Source: Acidobacteriota bacterium (GTDB lineage: Bacteria > Acidobacteriota > Terriglobia > Bryobacterales > Bryobacteraceae). Taken from it: a stretch of DNA of 39,574 nt. Of the stretch, positions 1 to 7,651 are shown one piece after another (the stretch's first letter is position 1; each line of letters begins with the position of its first letter). The stretch lies in the NCBI GenBank assembly GCA_017304135.1, contig JAFLBB010000041.1, positions 1 through 39,574 on the forward strand, read 5' to 3'. Both the position numbers and the translations under genes were made by a program. The notes under the pieces are model-generated. The model ran no database searches. It was not told the DNA's origin and saw only the letters and a list, made by a program, of their open reading frames with translations.

Positions 1-588
1 CATGCGGCGGTTTTCGGCCGGGTAAATATGGTCGATGGCCGAGCCGAAGATGGCCACTGTCCCGCCATTCACACTCAACGCCGCGCGATGGGCCGCCGTA
101 TCCACGCCGCGGGCCATGCCGGAGACGATCGCCACACCGGCACGCGCCAGGTCCGCCGACACACGCTCGGTCGCCGCCACCCCATAGGGCGTAGGCCGCC
201 GCGTGCCCACCATGGCCACCAGAATTCCCTGCAGGATGTCCAGCCTGCCCTTGCTGAACAGCACCAGAGGCGGGTCATCAATGTTGGCCAGCGCCGCAGG
301 GTAGGAAGGGTGGCCGAAGGGAACCAGCGTCACCCCGTGTTGCCTCAATTTCTGTTGCTGCGCGGCCGCGTCGTCAAAGGTGCAGCCGCTGACGATGCTG
401 CGCGCCACCGAACCGGTTACCCCGCGCATCTCCAGGTCGCTCACCGAAGCGCGGAAAATCGCCTGCGGTGAGCGGTAGGCCTCCAGCAGCGGGATGGCCC
501 GCATCGGCCCCAGCCCGTGCACGAGCCGCAGCGCGAGCCAGTACAACTCCTCTTCAGTCGACAGGCAGGGCAATGCGGCAGTGGCCAT
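1..588 (-). CDS. dprA: DNA processing protein DprA (C-terminus cut by window edge)
   Basis: DprA/Smf family protein that binds single-stranded DNA entering the cell and loads RecA during transformation. The 196 visible codons start at ATG 588 and run off the left edge in frame. An N-terminal helical region (residues 12-65) precedes the Rossmann-like DprA core, whose hallmarks are visible: VGTRRPTPYG near residues 127-136, SGMARGVDTAAH at 156-167, and GGTVAIFGSAIDHIYPAEN near 175-193. The family is usually about 360 residues, so roughly half is missing, including the end of the core and any C-terminal DML1-like domain. The upstream DNA on this strand has a GGGAG about 14 nt before the ATG, so the start is likely but not certain. 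Confident family call. Confidence 0.93.
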   Translation of the reverse strand, partial: MATAALPCLSTEEELYWLALRLVHGLGPMRAIPLLEAYRSPQAIFRASVSDLEMRGVTGSVARSIVSGCTFDDAAAQQQKLRQHGVTLVPFGHPSYPAALANIDDPPLVLFSKGRLDILQGILVAMVGTRRPTPYGVAATERVSADLARAGVAIVSGMARGVDTAAHRAALSVNGGTVAIFGSAIDHIYPAENRRM

Positions 589-702
589 TCCGTCAATCTC
601 CCAAGCTCACGCCCTGCCGTGGCGGCAGCGCACCGGCACAGACGAATTCCATCTATGGTGGTGCGAGGTCCGGGGGTGGATTCTCAGCCGGGCTGGCACT
701 TT

Positions 703-743
703 GGCTTGCGACACTCCGGCTTGCGACACCCCAGCTTGCACCC
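703..743. repeat. 15-bp tandem repeat, about 2.7 copies
   Basis: Two complete 15-base units beginning GGCTTGCGACAC (703-717 and 718-732) differ at one base and are followed by a shortened third copy, AGCTTGCACCC (733-743). The array ends two bases before the -35 hexamer of the downstream promoter. It could be a regulator-binding array or a chance slippage product; the sequence alone does not decide. Confidence 0.6.
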
Positions 744-744
744 A

Positions 745-773
745 TTGATAGACAGCACACTTGTGCATATACT
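745..773 (+). promoter_or_regulatory. Sigma70-type promoter of the first TonB-type receptor
   Basis: TTGATA (745-750) and TATACT (768-773) are separated by exactly 17 bases and lie 56 bases upstream of the receptor ATG at 829. Transcription would begin near 780. The 240-base gap between dprA and the receptor otherwise holds only the adjacent 15-bp tandem repeat and the ribosome-binding site. Confidence 0.75.
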
Positions 774-814
774 TGGGGGCACTATGGGGAGCCTGTGAAC
801 AGGCTGTCCCAATC

Positions 815-820
815 AGGAGG
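815..820 (+). promoter_or_regulatory. Strong ribosome-binding site AGGAGG
   Basis: AGGAGG lies 8 bases before ATG 829 and fixes the start of the 1104-residue receptor. Confidence 0.8.
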
Positions 821-828
821 TTAGTCGA

Positions 829-3800
829 ATGAATTGGCCCTGTACCCATGCGAACCGGCCGCGGCGGCTTTCGGCCCTCATCGCTGTCCTTGTTCTCACG
901 GTTGCCATACCCAACGCCGCCGCGCAGTCAGGAATCGCGAGCATCACGGGGATTGTCAACGACCCCAGCGGGGCCCCGGTGATGAATTGTGAGATCGCCC
1001 TCACCAACGTCGCCACCGGTATCGTCAGCAAGGCCAGAACGAACCAGTCCGGCGTGTACATTCTGCCATCGCTGGTTGCAGGTCCATACACGGCCACCTT
1101 CGAAAGCCCCGGGTTCAGCAAGCGCGAGATCCGCGGCCTTGACCTGCGTACCGGCCAGCAGTTGCGCCTCGATGCCCTGCTGGAAGTGGGCGCCGTCGCC
1201 GAATCCGTCCAGGTGAGCGCCGTGGGCGAGCCACTGATGAAGGAGACCGTCGAGATGAGCCAGACGCTGACCTCATCCGATATACAAAATCTCCCGCTCA
1301 ACGGCCGGAACCCTTATGCCATGGTCCAGTTCGCGGCGGGCATCTCGGCCGGTGGCAACGACCCCAGCGCCCTCGATTACGCCGATCGCCTCAGCATCAA
1401 CGGCAGCCGCAGCCGCGGCAATGCGTTCGTGATCGATGGATCCTCTTCCCTCCACATCGGCGGCATCGGTGAGCGCATCGGCTCCATCGAGGCCTTCTCG
1501 GAAGCCAAGATCCTGACCCACACGTACTCGGCCGAGTACGGGCGGACCGCTGGCGGCGTGCTCGTCTTCAACGTCAAGAATGGCGGCAACCAGCACCATG
1601 GAAGCGTCTACGAGTACCATCGCAACAATTCGTTCAACGCCACCAACTGGCAGGACAATGCGAACAATCGCGCGGGCGTCACCCGGCGCATCCACGAATT
1701 TGGCGGCACCTGGGGCGGTCCCGTTCCCGGCACCAAAGACAAGATGTTCTTCTTTGGCAGTTACGAGGGCCAGCGCGATCGAAACCCCACCACGCGACTC
1801 CGCACCATCCCCGAACCCGCCGTCCGAAGCGGAAACTTTTCCGCTCTGCCCACCGTTGTCAACGATCCGCTCGGCCGGACTCCTTTCCCCAACAACACCA
1901 TTCCGGTGAACCGCCAGGATCCAGCCGCCGTCAACTTCCTCAAGCTCTTCCCGGCACCCAACAGCGCCGGCACGTTCAATGCTCAGTTCCGCATTCCGAC
2001 CAACAACTGGGTCTACCCCGGCAAGGTCGATTGGGACCGGAATTTCGGCATCGGGCGCATTGACTATAACCCGACGGACCGGGATCGCTTTTTCGTCACG
2101 TTTGCCCACATCAACGAGGCGCGCGACGAGGGGTTAAACTTCGACAGCGCGATCAATAACATCCGCGGAGCCACGCCGCGCGACATGCGCAGGCTCAGCA
2201 TCAACTACACCCGAATCTTTAGCCCGAATCTCTCCAACGAGGTCCTCGCCCACGCCATGCGCGATAACCGCAAGCAGTATCCGTGGTTTGGCGACTTCAG
2301 CGCGCAACAAACTCTCGGCATCCGGCGCACGCCTACGTCGGGAATGCCCACCATCAACATCGCCGGCGGATATGGCGCCTACGGCCACACGGAGGTCCAG
2401 GACTGGATTAATCAACCCGCTGGCCTGAACAATACCCTCACATGGCAGTCCGGAAAGCACACCATGCGCTTTGGCGGCCAGTACTTCCAAAACCAGTTCT
2501 GGTACATCAGCACAGGACAGGTGGCTGGCTCCTACACCTTCCTTGGTGAAGTCACCGGCCTGGGCGCGCCCGGCCGGAACAACCCGCTCAACGCGCTCGG
2601 CGATTTCCTGCTCGGCGCGGTGAAAACCTCCACCATTCCGGTCCCGCAGATTCCGGTCAACCGCATGAACTACAACCTGGGGCTCTTTCTCAACGATACG
2701 TTCAAGGTAAGTCGGAATTTGACGCTGAACCTCGGGCTGCGCTACGAGTCCGAGACCCGGCAGTTGATCAAGAACAACGTCTACTCGCGGGTTGATCTTA
2801 CCAGCGGGGCCCTGCTGGTGGCGGGCCGCAACGCCTCCCAAAATCTCAACCTGGAGAACGATCGCTTCAACCTCGCGCCGCGCGTGGGCGTGGCCTACGC
2901 GCTGGGCGATAAAACCGTCATTCGCACCGGCCTCGCCGTGTTCCACTCCAATTTCTGGATGGATAACGGCGAGATGGTGTCCTATCCAGGCTTCACCGGC
3001 TCACGCAGTTTTGTCGATCCGGGCATTGGTCTGGCTCAGCCGTTTCGCTTGAGCGACGGCACGCCCACGGAAGGCCTGGAGGCGCTCACCGACCCCTTCG
3101 TGGAGGTGGCTCGGGCCACTGCCAATCTCCCGCTTACGGTTGGCGCGGTCTCCTACTCCGCCAACACCACCAAACTTCCGCGGATCACCCAATGGAACGT
3201 CGGCCTGCAGCGCAGCCTGCCGCTCAATACCGTGGTCGAGGTGGCCTATGTCGCCAGCCGCAGTTCCAGACAGCCGCGTACCATCGCGGCCAATAATCCC
3301 GGTCTCGAGCAGTCCGAAGCGGTCAACGTTCGCCGCGTCCGGCTGCAGGATGTGCGGCCGTTCCCCATTTACACCGGCTTCAACGCTGTTCGTTACGATG
3401 CCCGCGCCGACTATCACTCGCTGCAGGTAAACGTCACGCGCCGCTTCAGCGCCGGATTCAGCGTGGACGGCAGCTTTACGTTCTCAAAGAATACGGACAC
3501 CGCCTCTGGATTCTCCGACTCCTTTCAAATCCCCTGGCAGTACCCTGAAATCGAACACGCGCGCTCCTCCTTGGACCGGCCGCGCAGCTTTACCTTAGGC
3601 TGGGTGTGGGAGCTTCCCTTCGGCAAGGGACGCCGCTTCGTGAATGCCAACCGGGTCGCCTCCGCCATTCTGGGAGGGTTCCAACTGAACGGCATATTCA
3701 GCGCCTCCGACGGCGTGCCGCTCACCATCACGCAGCAGAACGCCAATCTGCTCCTCCAGGTCCAGAGGCCGAACGTCAAGAACCCCGCCAACCTGAGCGG

Positions 3801-4143
3801 CAAAGTCGACTCGCCGAGCTTTGAGGGTCCGGCCCGCCGCTGGCTGATTGCCACCACGGACCCGGGTTTTCCCTTCGAGGCCTCCGGAAATCTCGGCATC
3901 GGCAATCTCGGCCGCAACACCACCCGCGAGCCCGGTTTCGTCAACTTTAATCTGTCGGCGTTCCGCAACTTCGAGATCACCGAGCGGGTCCGCATCCAAT
4001 TTCGCGCGGAAGCCTACAACGCCATGAACCACGTCAATTATCTCGAGCCGGCTTCCACCAGCATCAGCGCCGCCAATTACGGCCTGATCACCAACGCCGC
4101 CCCAGCCCGTCAGATCCAACTGGGTCTCCGGCTCAGCTTTTAG
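829..4143 (+). CDS. TonB-dependent receptor-like protein with carboxypeptidase-regulatory-like domain
   Basis: Outer-membrane beta-barrel protein of 1104 residues, of the Oar/TonB-type family greatly expanded in Acidobacteria. A signal peptide covers about residues 1-32 (ends NAAAQ). A carboxypeptidase-regulatory-like beta-sandwich follows (about 36-115, GIVNDPSGAPV), then a plug domain with LPLNGRNPYAMVQ near 155-167 and INGSRSRGNAFVIDG near 190-204, then a long barrel ending in LRLSF. The terminal phenylalanine is the usual signal for barrel assembly. The substrate cannot be told from sequence. The start is set by a perfect AGGAGG and a clear promoter. The Gfo/Idh gene starts 116 bp downstream with its own promoter-like sequence, so the two need not share a transcript. 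Confident of family, not of substrate. Confidence 0.9.
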   Translation: MNWPCTHANRPRRLSALIAVLVLTVAIPNAAAQSGIASITGIVNDPSGAPVMNCEIALTNVATGIVSKARTNQSGVYILPSLVAGPYTATFESPGFSKREIRGLDLRTGQQLRLDALLEVGAVAESVQVSAVGEPLMKETVEMSQTLTSSDIQNLPLNGRNPYAMVQFAAGISAGGNDPSALDYADRLSINGSRSRGNAFVIDGSSSLHIGGIGERIGSIEAFSEAKILTHTYSAEYGRTAGGVLVFNVKNGGNQHHGSVYEYHRNNSFNATNWQDNANNRAGVTRRIHEFGGTWGGPVPGTKDKMFFFGSYEGQRDRNPTTRLRTIPEPAVRSGNFSALPTVVNDPLGRTPFPNNTIPVNRQDPAAVNFLKLFPAPNSAGTFNAQFRIPTNNWVYPGKVDWDRNFGIGRIDYNPTDRDRFFVTFAHINEARDEGLNFDSAINNIRGATPRDMRRLSINYTRIFSPNLSNEVLAHAMRDNRKQYPWFGDFSAQQTLGIRRTPTSGMPTINIAGGYGAYGHTEVQDWINQPAGLNNTLTWQSGKHTMRFGGQYFQNQFWYISTGQVAGSYTFLGEVTGLGAPGRNNPLNALGDFLLGAVKTSTIPVPQIPVNRMNYNLGLFLNDTFKVSRNLTLNLGLRYESETRQLIKNNVYSRVDLTSGALLVAGRNASQNLNLENDRFNLAPRVGVAYALGDKTVIRTGLAVFHSNFWMDNGEMVSYPGFTGSRSFVDPGIGLAQPFRLSDGTPTEGLEALTDPFVEVARATANLPLTVGAVSYSANTTKLPRITQWNVGLQRSLPLNTVVEVAYVASRSSRQPRTIAANNPGLEQSEAVNVRRVRLQDVRPFPIYTGFNAVRYDARADYHSLQVNVTRRFSAGFSVDGSFTFSKNTDTASGFSDSFQIPWQYPEIEHARSSLDRPRSFTLGWVWELPFGKGRRFVNANRVASAILGGFQLNGIFSASDGVPLTITQQNANLLLQVQRPNVKNPANLSGKVDSPSFEGPARRWLIATTDPGFPFEASGNLGIGNLGRNTTREPGFVNFNLSAFRNFEITERVRIQFRAEAYNAMNHVNYLEPASTSISAANYGLITNAAPARQIQLGLRLSF

Positions 4144-4213
4144 AATCGCCGGGAGTTTCCGCTCCGCCACCAGCCGCGACGGCGGGCTGTTGATCGCGCC
4201 AGCTTCGCGGGCG

Positions 4214-4241
4214 TTGGCCCTTCGCCCCGTCGGCATACACT
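4214..4241 (+). promoter_or_regulatory. Probable promoter of the Gfo/Idh-isochorismatase pair
   Basis: TTGGCC (4214-4219) and TACACT (4236-4241) are spaced by 16 bases and lie 18 bases before the ATG at 4260. The poly-G stretch just after the -10 box could act as a ribosome-binding site. Each hexamer matches the consensus at four of six positions. Confidence 0.45.
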
Positions 4242-4259
4242 ATGGGGGGATTCCACACC

Positions 4260-5456
4260 ATGACCACCACGCGACGCATCTTCCTCATGGGCGCCACCGG
4301 CGCAGCCTTGCACGCCTTGCCGGGCAACCGGGTCACACTCGGACTCGTCGGCGCGGGCAACCGCGGCAATTTCGTGATGGGCGTCTTTCAGAAGGATGCC
4401 GATGTCCGTGTCGGCGCCGTGTGCGATGTCTACGAGCCGAACCTGGAGCGCTCGCTCAGCGCCGCTTCCAAGGCGCAGGGCGGGGTCGCCGCCAGGGCCT
4501 ACCGCAATTACAAGGAACTGCTGGCCGACAAGTCCATCGACGCCGTCCTCATCGCCACGCCGGAACACTGGCACCATCGCATGGTCCTCGACGCGCTGGC
4601 CGCGGGCAAGGATGTCTATGTCGAGAAGCCGCTCTGCCGCACGCCGGAGGAAGGCGTCGAGTTGATGGACGCCGAGAAGCGCACCAAGCAGATCATCCAG
4701 GTGGGCATGCAGCGCCGCAGTTACGACCTGTACCAGGAAGGCCGCAAGCTGGTGGCCGATGGCACGCTCGGCGCCGTCCACATGGTGCGCTCCTGGTGGC
4801 TGAATACGCAGCTCGAACCCGCCCCCACGGCCAAGCTCGATGGTCCGCTCGATTGGAAGCAGTGGCTCGGCCCCCTGCCTGAGCGTCCGCTCGACCCCTC
4901 GCTCTTCCGCCGCTGGCGGGTCTATTCCGACTTTGCCGGCGGCATCGTGGCCGACCAGGGGGCGCACGTCTACGACGGCATCCACATGCTCATGGGCGCC
5001 GGTTTCCCGCAGGCCGTCACGGCCGCCGCCGGGCGCGTCCATGCCCCCGTCGGCAACACGCCGGAAAGCGTCGTCGTCACCGCCGAATACGCAGAGGATT
5101 TCATCGGCGTCTTCACCATCAACTATGCCGCCATGAAATACAAGAGCCGCTATGACCAGATGAACCACCTCGACGGCGGCAAGGCTCGCATGGACATCGG
5201 CCGCGAAGACCTGCGCGTGTTCCTCCAGGGCAACGAGGAAATGCCGGCCATCGAGAAGAAGTCGGCCCGCGGCTTCGGCTGGGCCACCGACCTTCATGTG
5301 CAGAACTTCCTCGACTGCGTGCGCACCCGCAAAGCGCCCACCGCTCCCGTCTGGCTGGGCTTCCAGGCCGCCATCGTGACCCAGTTGGCCAACCTGTCGC
5401 TCAAGAACGGCCGCCGCATGAAATGGAACGCCGCGGCGCGCAAGGTGGAGGTCTAA
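4260..5456 (+). CDS. Exported Gfo/Idh/MocA-family oxidoreductase
   Basis: NAD(P)-dependent sugar oxidoreductase of 398 residues. The N-terminus TTTRRIFLMGATGAAL is a twin-arginine-type leader, so the enzyme is probably folded in the cytoplasm with its nicotinamide cofactor and exported by Tat. The Rossmann motif GLVGAGNRG is at about 28-36. IATPEHWHH (98-106) and the family signature VEKPL (121-125) follow, then the C-terminal alpha/beta domain. The ATG at 4260 is preferred over an in-frame ATG at 4242 because the leader begins there and a G-rich stretch sits at the right distance upstream. The isochorismatase-type gene begins 3 bases after the stop, so the two are cotranscribed. Enzymes of this exported subgroup act on carbohydrates, but the substrate is unknown. 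Confidence 0.88.
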   Translation: MTTTRRIFLMGATGAALHALPGNRVTLGLVGAGNRGNFVMGVFQKDADVRVGAVCDVYEPNLERSLSAASKAQGGVAARAYRNYKELLADKSIDAVLIATPEHWHHRMVLDALAAGKDVYVEKPLCRTPEEGVELMDAEKRTKQIIQVGMQRRSYDLYQEGRKLVADGTLGAVHMVRSWWLNTQLEPAPTAKLDGPLDWKQWLGPLPERPLDPSLFRRWRVYSDFAGGIVADQGAHVYDGIHMLMGAGFPQAVTAAAGRVHAPVGNTPESVVVTAEYAEDFIGVFTINYAAMKYKSRYDQMNHLDGGKARMDIGREDLRVFLQGNEEMPAIEKKSARGFGWATDLHVQNFLDCVRTRKAPTAPVWLGFQAAIVTQLANLSLKNGRRMKWNAAARKVEV

Positions 5457-5458
5457 CC

Positions 5459-6226
5459 ATGAACCGGCGACTATTTCTCACCGCCACTCTCGCCGCACCG
5501 GTGCTGCGGGCCGCGCCCACGCTCGCCCTGCGCCGCCGCACCGACGATGGCCCGCGCGAGGAGTCGATACCGTTCGACGCGCAGCGCTCGGCCCTCATCC
5601 TCTGCGACATGTGGGACCGCCACTGGTGCCGCGGCGCCAACGAGCGGCTCGTGCCCATCATCGAGCGCTCCCTCCCGCTGCTGGAAGCCGCACGCGGCAA
5701 GCGCATGGTCGTCATTCACGCGCCGTCGGAAACGATGGAGTTCTATCGCCAGGCCCCGCAACGGCTGGCCGCCCAGGCCGTGCCCAAATCCGCACCGCCC
5801 ACCCCGCTCGCCCTCGCCGACCCACCGCTGCCCATCGACTCGGCCGGCGGCGGTTGCGACACCGGCGACAAGTTTGAAAAAGCCTGGAGCCGCCAGCACG
5901 CCGGCGTGCCTATCGCCCCCGAAGACTTCGTCACCGACAAAGGCGAGGAGGTGTATTCGATCCTTAAACTGCGCGGCATCGAAACGCTCTTCGTCATGGG
6001 CGTCCACACCAACATGTGCATCCTCAACCGCGGCTTCGCCATCAAGCAGATGACGAAATGGGGCGTGCGCTGCGTGCTCGTGCGCGACCTCACCGACGCC
6101 ATGTACAACCCCGCCGACCGCCCCCAGGTCAGCCACGACGAAGGCACGCGCCTGGTGGTGGACTACATCGAGCGCCATTGGTGCCCCAGCGCCACATCGG
6201 CGGATCTGATCGCCGCCTTGGGGTGA
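5459..6226 (+). CDS. Exported isochorismatase-family cysteine hydrolase
   Basis: A 255-residue alpha/beta hydrolase of the isochorismatase/nicotinamidase superfamily. The leader MNRRLFLTATLAAPVL has paired arginines and suggests export. The catalytic Asp is D50 in ALILCDMWD, a plausible catalytic Lys is K161 (TDKGEEVYS), and the nucleophile is C187 in MGVHTNMCILNR, a classic signature with the cis-peptide region before it. ATG 5459 is chosen over upstream in-frame codons because GGTGGAGG lies just before it and it begins the leader. The gene follows the Gfo/Idh oxidoreductase by 2 bases, so the two probably act on related compounds. The family cleaves C-N or ether bonds of many small molecules, and the substrate here is unknown. 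Confidence 0.88.
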   Translation: MNRRLFLTATLAAPVLRAAPTLALRRRTDDGPREESIPFDAQRSALILCDMWDRHWCRGANERLVPIIERSLPLLEAARGKRMVVIHAPSETMEFYRQAPQRLAAQAVPKSAPPTPLALADPPLPIDSAGGGCDTGDKFEKAWSRQHAGVPIAPEDFVTDKGEEVYSILKLRGIETLFVMGVHTNMCILNRGFAIKQMTKWGVRCVLVRDLTDAMYNPADRPQVSHDEGTRLVVDYIERHWCPSATSADLIAALG

Positions 6227-6232
6227 AAAGCA

Positions 6233-6262
6233 GCGGCGGCCCGCGCTCACTCAGGCCGCCGC
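6233..6262. terminator. GC-rich stem-loop after the isochorismatase gene
   Basis: A perfect 9-bp inverted repeat, GCGGCGGCC (6233-6241) and GGCCGCCGC (6254-6262), has a 12-base loop and begins 6 bases after the stop codon. No T tract follows, so it is not a canonical intrinsic terminator. It could stabilise the 3' end or support Rho-type termination. Confidence 0.5.
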
Positions 6263-6294
6263 ATTACCAGGGTCGTAATATTGTCCGGCAGATT

Positions 6295-6314
6295 TTCCTC
6301 AGCAATCTGAGGAA
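6295..6314. terminator. Second stem-loop in the convergent intergenic region
   Basis: TTCCTCAG (6295-6302), loop CAAT, and CTGAGGAA (6307-6314) form a perfect 8-bp stem 5 bases beyond the stop of the minus-strand PilZ-like gene. It could mark the 3' end of either convergent transcript. Neither side has a clean T run. Confidence 0.5.
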
Positions 6315-6319
6315 CCTTC

Positions 6320-6679
6320 TTAGGTCTTCGCCTTAGGCGGCGTCCGGCGGCACGGCGTCCGAAACGCGCTCAACAGATGTTCCGGCGAGTAGTGCCCGCG
6401 CGACCAACTGGAGTCCGGCGCAAGCCGCACATCCACAAACCAGCCAAGCAGCGCCTCATGCACGGCCCCTCGCGCATATCCTTGCAACCGTTGGCCTTGC
6501 GTTTCGATGGTGGTGAGCGCGCCGCGAGGAATGCGTGCCTCCACCAGCAGTGATGCGCGGCGCGGCCCGATCTCTTCCAGGTTCGCCATCGTCCGTTGAG
6601 ACCGCCCAGCGGCATCCACGTAGTGCAGCGAAACCAGCTCCGAACAAAGATAGGTTGGTGCCCAATGTTGGTGTTGCAT
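6320..6679 (-). CDS. Small PilZ-like domain protein
   Basis: A 119-residue soluble protein without a signal peptide. The stretch ANLEEIGPRRASLLVEARIP (residues 32-51) followed by GARGAVHEALLGWFVDVRL-type beta strands resembles the PilZ-like beta-barrel proteins common in Acidobacteria. The tail SSWSRGHYSPEHLLSAF is also typical of that group. The classical c-di-GMP residues are degenerate: no RxxxR is visible, and the D/NxSxxG position reads EIGPRRA, so nucleotide binding is doubtful. It is divergent from the copper-type cassette at 6748 with 68 bp between the starts. No clear ribosome-binding site is visible, so the start is tentative. The call rests on pattern resemblance only. Confidence 0.55.
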   Translation of the reverse strand: MQHQHWAPTYLCSELVSLHYVDAAGRSQRTMANLEEIGPRRASLLVEARIPRGALTTIETQGQRLQGYARGAVHEALLGWFVDVRLAPDSSWSRGHYSPEHLLSAFRTPCRRTPPKAKT

Positions 6680-6735
6680 GCCTTGGTGAGTGCACCTGCC
6701 GTGCCATCATCCACGACCACCGCCAACCCAGGTTG

Positions 6736-6741
6736 TACAAT
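6736..6741 (+). promoter_or_regulatory. -10 element for a probably leaderless transcript
   Basis: TACAAT (6736-6741) ends 6 bases before the GTG at 6748. Transcription would start at or next to the start codon. No good -35 hexamer is visible, which could mean activator dependence. Confidence 0.45.
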
Positions 6742-6747
6742 GAAGTC

Positions 6748-7140
6748 GTGCGACGGCTTTGGGCAGCCTTGCTTCTGTGCGTGTTCAGCGTTCCGCTGAT
6801 CACGCCTCTGCTCGCCCATCAACCGGAGCGCAAACTTCCCCCTTGCTGCCGCCGCGATGGTAAACATGGCTGCGGCATGATGGCCCGCGCCATGGGCTAC
6901 GCCGAGGCGCTCCCAGGAACCGCGGGAGTGCGCGGAACGAAAGCGCCCTGCCCGCTCTTCCCCTCCGGCAAGGCAAGTCCGGCCACAGTGGCCCACTTTG
7001 CGTTGCCTCCGCTTCGCGTCCTCCCCGGGGACACGATTCTGGTTGCGGCCGGCACGGGCAACGACGCCCCCCCGCCCTCGCCCGCCTTCCTGCGCGGAAG
7101 CCGTAAACGCGGTCCGCCCGCGCCCGCCGTCCTTCCCTAA
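6748..7140 (+). CDS. Small exported Cys/His/Met-motif protein
   Basis: A 130-residue protein starting at GTG 6748, where the signal peptide MRRLWAALLLCVFSVPLITPLLA begins. Longer in-frame extensions to the left are read-through of non-coding sequence overlapping the minus-strand gene. Directly after the leader is PPCCRRDGKHGCGMM (31-45), with Cys33, Cys34, His40, Cys42, Met44 and Met45, and a further Cys at 68. Such spacing of soft ligands suggests copper(I) or another thiophilic metal. The C-terminal third is Pro/Arg rich and low in complexity. It is the first gene of the probable copper cassette. No named family was recognised, and the metal role is inferred. Confidence 0.65.
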   Translation: MRRLWAALLLCVFSVPLITPLLAHQPERKLPPCCRRDGKHGCGMMARAMGYAEALPGTAGVRGTKAPCPLFPSGKASPATVAHFALPPLRVLPGDTILVAAGTGNDAPPPSPAFLRGSRKRGPPAPAVLP

Positions 7141-7197
7141 CTCGTTCCCTCAATCCAATCCACGCGAGGTCCGCACAGGCTGTGCGGCGGAGATCCG

Positions 7198-7608
7198 ATG
7201 GTCGACATGCGGCGTATTACCGGCATGCGGACGGCGATCAGTGTCTGGCTGATGGCTGCTCTGCTCGGCGTGTCGCCCGCCGCGGCTTTCACCGCCCTGC
7301 TCGGCACCGCACAGGAGTGCGGCTCGCAATGCTGCCGCACCAAGCGGAAATGCTGCTGCCGGAAGCCGAAAGCGGCGGGCGCATCGGAGGTGTCTCTCTC
7401 GGCTCAGGAATGCCGGGCGGGATGCTGCCAGCCTCGCGCCTTGGGCATGGGCGCAGCCGCCGTGGATCCCGCTTCCCTGCCCCTGTCCGCGCCATGGCTT
7501 GTCGCCGTGGAAAAGGCTTTGCATTCCGCCTCTGTAGCACGTATTGTAAATCCGTGCTACGCACTATGGCAGCGCCCTCCACCTCCTGGCCAGCCCCTCC
7601 CTGCGTAA
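7198..7608 (+). CDS. Small exported Cys-rich protein with repeated CxxxCC motif
   Basis: A 136-residue protein with a signal peptide to about residue 30. Ten cysteines are visible. The motif ECGSQCC (40-46) recurs as ECRAGCC (71-77), with KCCCRK (51-56) between. This resembles a small metal-binding or metallothionein-like peptide, but no established family was recognised. The ATG at 7198 is supported by a GGAG about 8 bases upstream; an ATG at 7207 is possible. The gene is 57 bp after the previous small Cys protein and 43 bp before the CcmH-like gene, all on the same strand, so a shared transcript is likely. The C-terminal half, after residue 80, has one further Cys (C120) and no recognisable domain. 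Confidence 0.65.
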   Translation: MVDMRRITGMRTAISVWLMAALLGVSPAAAFTALLGTAQECGSQCCRTKRKCCCRKPKAAGASEVSLSAQECRAGCCQPRALGMGAAAVDPASLPLSAPWLVAVEKALHSASVARIVNPCYALWQRPPPPGQPLPA

Positions 7609-7651
7609 GGCTGACCCGCCGCATTCCGCGGCACAAGAAGGAGAAAGCAAT

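Noticed and set aside
6535..6747. N-terminal extension of the 130-residue Cys protein
   Set aside because: It overlaps the minus-strand PilZ-like gene, and the signal peptide begins only at GTG 6748.
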